Shown piece by piece: positions 46,328-50,252 of a stretch of DNA of 50,252 nucleotides. A program made the position numbers and the translations under genes. Source of the stretch: CAYQQU01 sp964419545 (GTDB taxonomy: Bacteria > Bacteroidota > Bacteroidia > Chitinophagales > Saprospiraceae); assembly GCA_964419545.1 (NCBI GenBank), contig CAYQQU010000043.1:1-50252 (forward strand), given 5' to 3'. The stretch's first letter is position 1. The number at the start of each line of letters is the position of its first letter. The notes beneath the pieces were generated by a model. It ran no database searches and had not been told where the DNA came from. It saw only the letters and a list, made by a program, of their open reading frames with translations.

Positions 46328-48961
46328 TCACTCCTGCCGGATCACCCGGGCCGGATTCAGCAAGGCCAGCCGCCACGCCTGCGCGCTCACCGTCACGAAG
46401 GCGAGCAGCACCACCAGGGCGACCGTTGCCGGCAGCACCCACCACGGAAAATCGATGCGGTAGGCGTAGCTCGCCAGCCAGTCGCTCATGCCCAGGTAGA
46501 TGAGGGGCAGGCCGATGAGTACGGCGAGGCCGATAAGCAGCAGGAAGTCTTTGAAGAAGAGCATGACGATCTGCCCGGCAGACGCCCCCAGCACTTTGCG
46601 GACGCCCACCTCTTTGGTGCGCTGCAACGCCAGGTAGGACGATAGCCCAAACAGGCCGATGCTGCCTACAAAGATGGCCAACAGGGCGAAGTTGAGGAAG
46701 ATAAGCCCGAATTGCTTGTCGGCCCGGTAAAGCTGATCGAAGCGTTCGTCGACGAAAGCGTAGGTGAAGGGGCTGTCGGGGAAGAACCGGTTCCAGACCC
46801 CTTTTACGCGATCGATGGCGCCGGACAGGTCGGCATCGCTCAGTTTGACGACGGTGCAGGTAGGCGATGCGTAGTGGAATAAGACGCTGGGCTCGACGGC
46901 CGTTTTCAGGGAAGAGCGGTTGTAGTCGTCGATTACGCCGACGATCAGGAAACGGTCGTTATTGGGGTCGCTGCCGAACTGGATGTATTCGTTGATCACT
47001 TCTTCCGGATCGGGTATATTCATCAGGTCGAGCATTGCCTGGTTGATGATCACGGCGCTGGTGTCCGAAGCGCGTTGTGCGTCGAAGTTGCGGCCGCTGA
47101 TCAGTTCGAATCCCAGGGTAGGCTGCAGCCGGTCGGTCATGGAGAGGAGGTAGACGGTGGCGCGCACCAGTTCCGTTTTGCCGACGATGCGCACGCCGCC
47201 GCTGGCCGAGCTGATATCCGAGCTGCCCCCGCCGGGGATATTGGAAATCCCGCCGACCCGGTCGACGCCGGCCAGTTTGCTCACTTCTTCGGTGAAGGCC
47301 CGGTATTGAGACTGGTATTCTTCGGTATCCTCGCCCTCGAGGTCGGGATTGGTAAAGCCGATCACCCGGTCGGTGTTGATGCCGTAGTCCCGGCCGGTCA
47401 TAAAGCGCAATTGTTGGTAGACGATGACGGTGCTGGTAATGAGGATCAGCGATACCGCAAACTGCACCACCACCAACGCTTTGCGCAGCCAGGCCCCTTG
47501 TCGGGATTTGCCGTAGACGCCTTTGATCACTCCGATGGGCCGGAAGGAGGAAAGGACGAAAGCCGGATAGCAGTCCGTGACCAGGGCGCCCAGTAGAAAG
47601 AAAACGCCCAGTTGGATGAGAAAATCCGGGTGGTTCCACAGGTTGGTGAGGATGGTTTTGCCCACCAGCTGGTTGAAATAGGGAATCAGCAACTGCGCCA
47701 GCGTCAGGGCCAGCAGGGCGCCCATCAGATTGATGAGCAGCGATTCCACCAGGAACTGGCCGATCAATTGTCCTTTTTTCGCCCCTACCACTTTGCGCAG
47801 CCCCACTTCCTGCGCCCGCTCGATGGCGCGGGCGGTCGACAGGTTAATGTAATTGACCCAGGCGATCAGCAGGATGAAGACGGAGATGAGGCTCAGGAAA
47901 TAAACCGCTTTGGCGCTGCCGTGCGTCTCGGGCTCGAAGGTGAAATCGGAATAGAGGTGAATGTCGAGCACCGGTTGCAGGTGGAATTCCAGCCTGGCCT
48001 CTTCACCGATGTGTTTCAGGGAGAGGGCCGGCAGCTCAGACCGCACCTGCTCCGGGTCGGCGCCGGGGGCCAGCCGGAGGTAGGTGTAATAATTGTAGCC
48101 GCTCCAGCTGTCGCGTTCGATCTGTTCGCGGTAAGTTCCCAGCGACACGAGGGTGTTGAATTTATAATGCGTTTGCTCGGGCGGTTCTTCGATCAATCCG
48201 GTAACGGTGAACGGGCGGTTGAACTGGCCGCGCACTTCGATGGTCTGCCCGATCGGATCCGCGCCGCCAAAGTACTTCCTTGCCTGAGCAGGCGTCAGCA
48301 CCAGGCTGTACGGTTCGCGCAGCATGGTTGCGGGATCGCCGGCCAGGACGGGATAGCCGAACAAGTCCAGAAAATTGGTATCCGCCGCTACGACCATTTT
48401 TTCTTCCAAGACCTCCTCGCCTTTTTTCAGGATCAGCCGGTCGGGTTTGAGCGTGGTCGTATAGTTTTCCACCTCCGGCAGTTCATCGCGCAATACCGGT
48501 CCGGAAGGCGCGAAAGACATGGCGTCGCGCGTGGTGATCTTGCCTTCCACCACCTGATCGGTGGTGACGCGGTAGAGGCGATCCGCGGCCGGAAGGAAAG
48601 CGTCATAATTGCGCTCGAACGCGGCGTAGTGGTTGATAAAGAGAAAGGCCGTCAGCCCCAGCGCCAGTCCGAAGACGTGGATCAGGGTGTAAGCCGGGTG
48701 TTTGCGCAGGTTGCGCAGGCCGATGGTTAAAAAGTTGCGAAACATGTCATAGGTGTTAGACACGCGCCAATGACCGAGGGGGCGAATGATGGCAGGCCGA
48801 AAGAGCAGCAGCACTTCGAGGGTAAATCGCCATTCGGACGACCGCTGCGAATGCGCGGCCAGCCGCCGGTGAAACAGCTCGTTCAGGTCACCCAGAATAT
48901 TCTCGTGAAAGTCGGGATTGCAGTACCATTCAAAAAAACGCTCTGCCAGTCGTTTGATCAC
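46328..48961 (-). CDS. MacB/FtsX-type ABC transporter permease with prefix domain
   Basis: The 877-residue protein opens with a short cytoplasmic prefix (about 1-70, MIKRLAERFFEWYCNPDFHENILGDLNELF) of the permease prefix-domain type. A MacB periplasmic core domain follows (about 110-340), then an FtsX membrane region (ISVFILLIAWVNYINLSTARAIERAQEVGLRKVVGA), and a second core and FtsX block ending QAWRLALLNPARVIRQE. The duplicated layout is common in Bacteroidota/Acidobacteriota ADOP-type permeases. No ATPase gene is adjacent. A PadR gene lies 164 bp upstream on the same strand, the usual regulatory partner. It may export a peptide or lipid or act as a mechanotransmission component; substrate unknown. 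Confidence 0.88.
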   Translation of the reverse strand: MIKRLAERFFEWYCNPDFHENILGDLNELFHRRLAAHSQRSSEWRFTLEVLLLFRPAIIRPLGHWRVSNTYDMFRNFLTIGLRNLRKHPAYTLIHVFGLALGLTAFLFINHYAAFERNYDAFLPAADRLYRVTTDQVVEGKITTRDAMSFAPSGPVLRDELPEVENYTTTLKPDRLILKKGEEVLEEKMVVAADTNFLDLFGYPVLAGDPATMLREPYSLVLTPAQARKYFGGADPIGQTIEVRGQFNRPFTVTGLIEEPPEQTHYKFNTLVSLGTYREQIERDSWSGYNYYTYLRLAPGADPEQVRSELPALSLKHIGEEARLEFHLQPVLDIHLYSDFTFEPETHGSAKAVYFLSLISVFILLIAWVNYINLSTARAIERAQEVGLRKVVGAKKGQLIGQFLVESLLINLMGALLALTLAQLLIPYFNQLVGKTILTNLWNHPDFLIQLGVFFLLGALVTDCYPAFVLSSFRPIGVIKGVYGKSRQGAWLRKALVVVQFAVSLILITSTVIVYQQLRFMTGRDYGINTDRVIGFTNPDLEGEDTEEYQSQYRAFTEEVSKLAGVDRVGGISNIPGGGSSDISSASGGVRIVGKTELVRATVYLLSMTDRLQPTLGFELISGRNFDAQRASDTSAVIINQAMLDLMNIPDPEEVINEYIQFGSDPNNDRFLIVGVIDDYNRSSLKTAVEPSVLFHYASPTCTVVKLSDADLSGAIDRVKGVWNRFFPDSPFTYAFVDERFDQLYRADKQFGLIFLNFALLAIFVGSIGLFGLSSYLALQRTKEVGVRKVLGASAGQIVMLFFKDFLLLIGLAVLIGLPLIYLGMSDWLASYAYRIDFPWWVLPATVALVVLLAFVTVSAQAWRLALLNPARVIRQE

Positions 48962-49000
48962 GTGCGTCGGGTGTTTGACCGGGATTTACAGGACCTGCTC

Positions 49001-49031
49001 AACCCGGACAATTCGTGAATTTATCCGGGTT
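49001..49031. repeat. Dispersed palindromic repeat between PadR and permease genes
   Basis: AACCCGGACAATTC and GAATTTATCCGGGTT mirror each other across a tight centre, a compact copy of the family. It lies within the presumed padR-permease transcript and could form a hairpin in the RNA. Confidence 0.75.
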
Positions 49032-49125
49032 AGGCCGGGGATTCCCGGGATGATGCCCGCCTGTCTCTTCCAGAAGTCGGCGAGTAAAGCAGTTGTAGAT
49101 TATTTTCTTTCTTCTTTTCAAGTAG

Positions 49126-49458
49126 CTAGCCAAAGAGGAAGGCCGTCCGTGGAATATCATTCCAAAGGCGGTTGCGCACCTCCCGGTTGTATTCGAGCGC
49201 TTCCTTTCCGTGGGTGGTGATGGTAAAAAAGCGCTTGCGCTTGCCGCCGCGCTCGTTGGATTTTTCCCCGAGGCGGGAAGCGAGGAAGCCTTTCTGTTCC
49301 ATGCGCCGCAGGGCCGACTGCAGCGCGCCCACGCTCACTTTGCGTTCGAGGCGTTCTTCAATCTCGTCTTTGATGGCGACGCCGTAGGCTTCGTCGTAGA
49401 GAATGCCTACGGTCAGCAGTACGATTTCTTCGAATTCGCCCAGTGGGTACTTTTTCAT
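49126..49458 (-). CDS. PadR-family transcriptional regulator
   Basis: The 110-residue protein has the PadR winged-helix core: GEFEEIVLLTVGILYDEAYGVAIKDEIEERL, then the recognition region VSVGALQSALRRMEQKGFL and the wing SNERGGKRKRFFTITTHG. There is no long C-terminal dimer domain, so it belongs to the short PadR-s2 type. The next gene on the same strand is the permease with prefix domain, the usual partner of such regulators. Tandem near-identical 19-bp repeats upstream (49491 and 49537) are candidate operators. Confidence 0.93.
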   Translation of the reverse strand: MKKYPLGEFEEIVLLTVGILYDEAYGVAIKDEIEERLERKVSVGALQSALRRMEQKGFLASRLGEKSNERGGKRKRFFTITTHGKEALEYNREVRNRLWNDIPRTAFLFG

Positions 49459-49490
49459 CGAACCTTTATCTGTGAAATGATCGCTATTTT

Positions 49491-49555
49491 ATTCCTGTTT
49501 GTAGTATTGATCGCAATATAGGCATTCTTCCATTAAATTCCTATATGCAGTATTG
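49491..49555. promoter_or_regulatory. Candidate PadR operator, two 19-bp direct repeats
   Basis: ATTCCTGTTTGTAGTATTG (49491-49509) and ATTCCTATATGCAGTATTG (49537-49555) agree at 16 of 19 positions and are 46 bp apart. The first overlaps a small dyad TATTG-ATCG-CAATA (49505-49518). The location, 33 bp upstream of the PadR ATG, suits autoregulation. Confidence 0.5.
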
Positions 49556-49787
49556 CTTTTTTTCGACTTATTGGCGGTGACTCAAAACGGCAGCCGGAAA
49601 ACCGGCGCCCCTACCTTTTTCGGCCAGCCTGCACATTGCGCAGGCGACCGGTGGAGAAAGGCGCGGGAGCGGCGTAAAAAAATCAGGGATCGGCATGACA
49701 AAAGTCATTTACAGTTTATCAAACACCAGCGTAACTTTTATTGTGGTAAAAAGTAACCATTACAAAACCAAATAAAACCTCAAAGCC
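49556..49787. other. Gap upstream of the last gene
   Basis: No reading frame of note. The final 60 bases are AT-rich with GTAACTTTTATTGTGG and AAAAAGTAACC, a loose dyad that may lie in the promoter of the gene at 49788. Confidence 0.3.
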
Positions 49788-50204
49788 ATGTCCAACCTGC
49801 GTCTTCCACCGTTGCTTATCTTTATTTGGGGCTTTTACTACGTTGTCTCTTACTTTTCGAGTGATGCGGTTTGGGAGGCGCCTTTCCGCTTTGCAGTACC
49901 ATTGCCGTCCGGTGAGCGTATGCTTCTGACCAACAGTTACGTGATCATTTGTTTTTCACTCGTCCTTTTGCTCATAGATATCATCCGGTCGACCAAAGCC
50001 AGTGATAGCGTTATTTTTAAGCAGTTGCTTTCGCTGGTCGTCTTCATTTTCTTTGCGTCGCTGCCCTTCGGTTTTGCTACTTTTTCTCCGGAACCCACGT
50101 ATTTGGTGCTGTTAGCCGTCAATTTCGTAGAAGTGGCCTCTACCTTCGTTATTCTGCCGATGGTGGCGCGGCGGGATATTTCGGTGGGAGCGGGATTGCC
50201 CTGA
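49788..50204 (+). CDS. Small membrane protein of unknown function
   Basis: The 138-residue protein has four hydrophobic segments (about residues 7-24, 50-65, 80-98 and 107-125): PPLLIFIWGFYYVVSYF, SYVIICFSLVLLLIDII, LLSLVVFIFFASLPFGFATF and LVLLAVNFVEVASTFVILPM. Charged loops are short and no catalytic motif is visible. It starts at the ATG 49788 with an A-rich leader. The family is not recognised, and it has no clear partner inside the window. Confidence 0.65.
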   Translation: MSNLRLPPLLIFIWGFYYVVSYFSSDAVWEAPFRFAVPLPSGERMLLTNSYVIICFSLVLLLIDIIRSTKASDSVIFKQLLSLVVFIFFASLPFGFATFSPEPTYLVLLAVNFVEVASTFVILPMVARRDISVGAGLP

Positions 50205-50252
50205 GAGCTTGTTTGGAGGTAGTCATTTTGGCTGCAAAACCCAGCTTTTGGA

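Overview
The window looks like a chromosomal segment of a Bacteroidota bacterium, most likely of the class Saprospiria (Lewinella/Haliscomenobacter relatives). The evidence is two secreted proteins with the gliding-motility-associated (CHU_C, type B) C-terminal sorting domain of the type IX secretion system, a type A sorting tail on a lipase-like enzyme, an ECF-sigma/FecR/STN cascade, a GlmU-like nucleotidyltransferase and GSCFA, GIN and NRDE proteins typical of the phylum, a close iodotyrosine-deiodinase homologue of the kind known from Haliscomenobacter, and several upstream sites matching the Bacteroidota -7 element TAnnTTTG. No phage, plasmid, CRISPR or complete insertion-sequence gene was seen.

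Layout. 1-1853: the 3' part of a repetitive secreted adhesin-like protein, with 41-residue repeats that are almost identical at DNA level. 1.9-7.3 kb: mostly minus-strand housekeeping genes (DJ-1/PfpI protein, zinc-ribbon protein, DinB-like protein, spermidine-synthase-like methyltransferase, GlmU-like protein, ribosomal protein L31 type B) plus a Nudix hydrolase. 7.3-10.7 kb: an apparent redox or electrophile-stress group (HxlR regulator, Hsp31/DJ-1-like protein, F420-reductase-like NADP protein, esterase) punctuated by two MITE-like inverted-repeat elements. 10.8-15.8 kb: a GIN lipoprotein, a small outer-membrane protein, and a minus-strand cascade of ECF sigma factor, FecR anti-sigma factor and an STN-domain protein. 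In that last protein the expected TonB receptor is replaced by about ten GLFN-type 15-16-residue surface repeats and a probable beta-barrel; this is the most unusual assembly here. 16-21.3 kb: two tandem paralogous TPR membrane proteins, apolipoprotein N-acyltransferase and methionyl-tRNA synthetase. 21.7-32 kb: DUF1015 protein, amidohydrolase, secreted lipase-like hydrolase, GSCFA protein, an unrecognised 442-residue protein, PaaD and PaaG without the PaaABC genes, GDYXXLXY protein, a polytopic membrane protein and an SDR. 32.6-37.2 kb: metzincin-type lipoprotein, LemA/TPM/TPM cluster and MeaB. 37.5-44.2 kb: EGF-like lipoprotein, second CHU_C protein, overlapping ATP-grasp and NRDE genes, iodotyrosine-deiodinase-like nitroreductase and SDR. 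44.4-46.2 kb: MlaE/MlaF-like ABC transporter pair and tRNA-Leu(GAG). 46.3-49.5 kb: PadR regulator and MacB/FtsX-like permease. The window ends with a small membrane protein.

A striking non-coding layer runs through the window. A dispersed palindromic family with half-site AACCCGGATTATTCATG lies in at least eight intergenic gaps, usually just after stop codons. Two other inverted-repeat elements (7791-7923 and 8887-9298) have terminal inverted repeats and short flanking direct repeats, as miniature transposable elements do. All functional calls rest on reading the translated sequences by eye; no database search was run.
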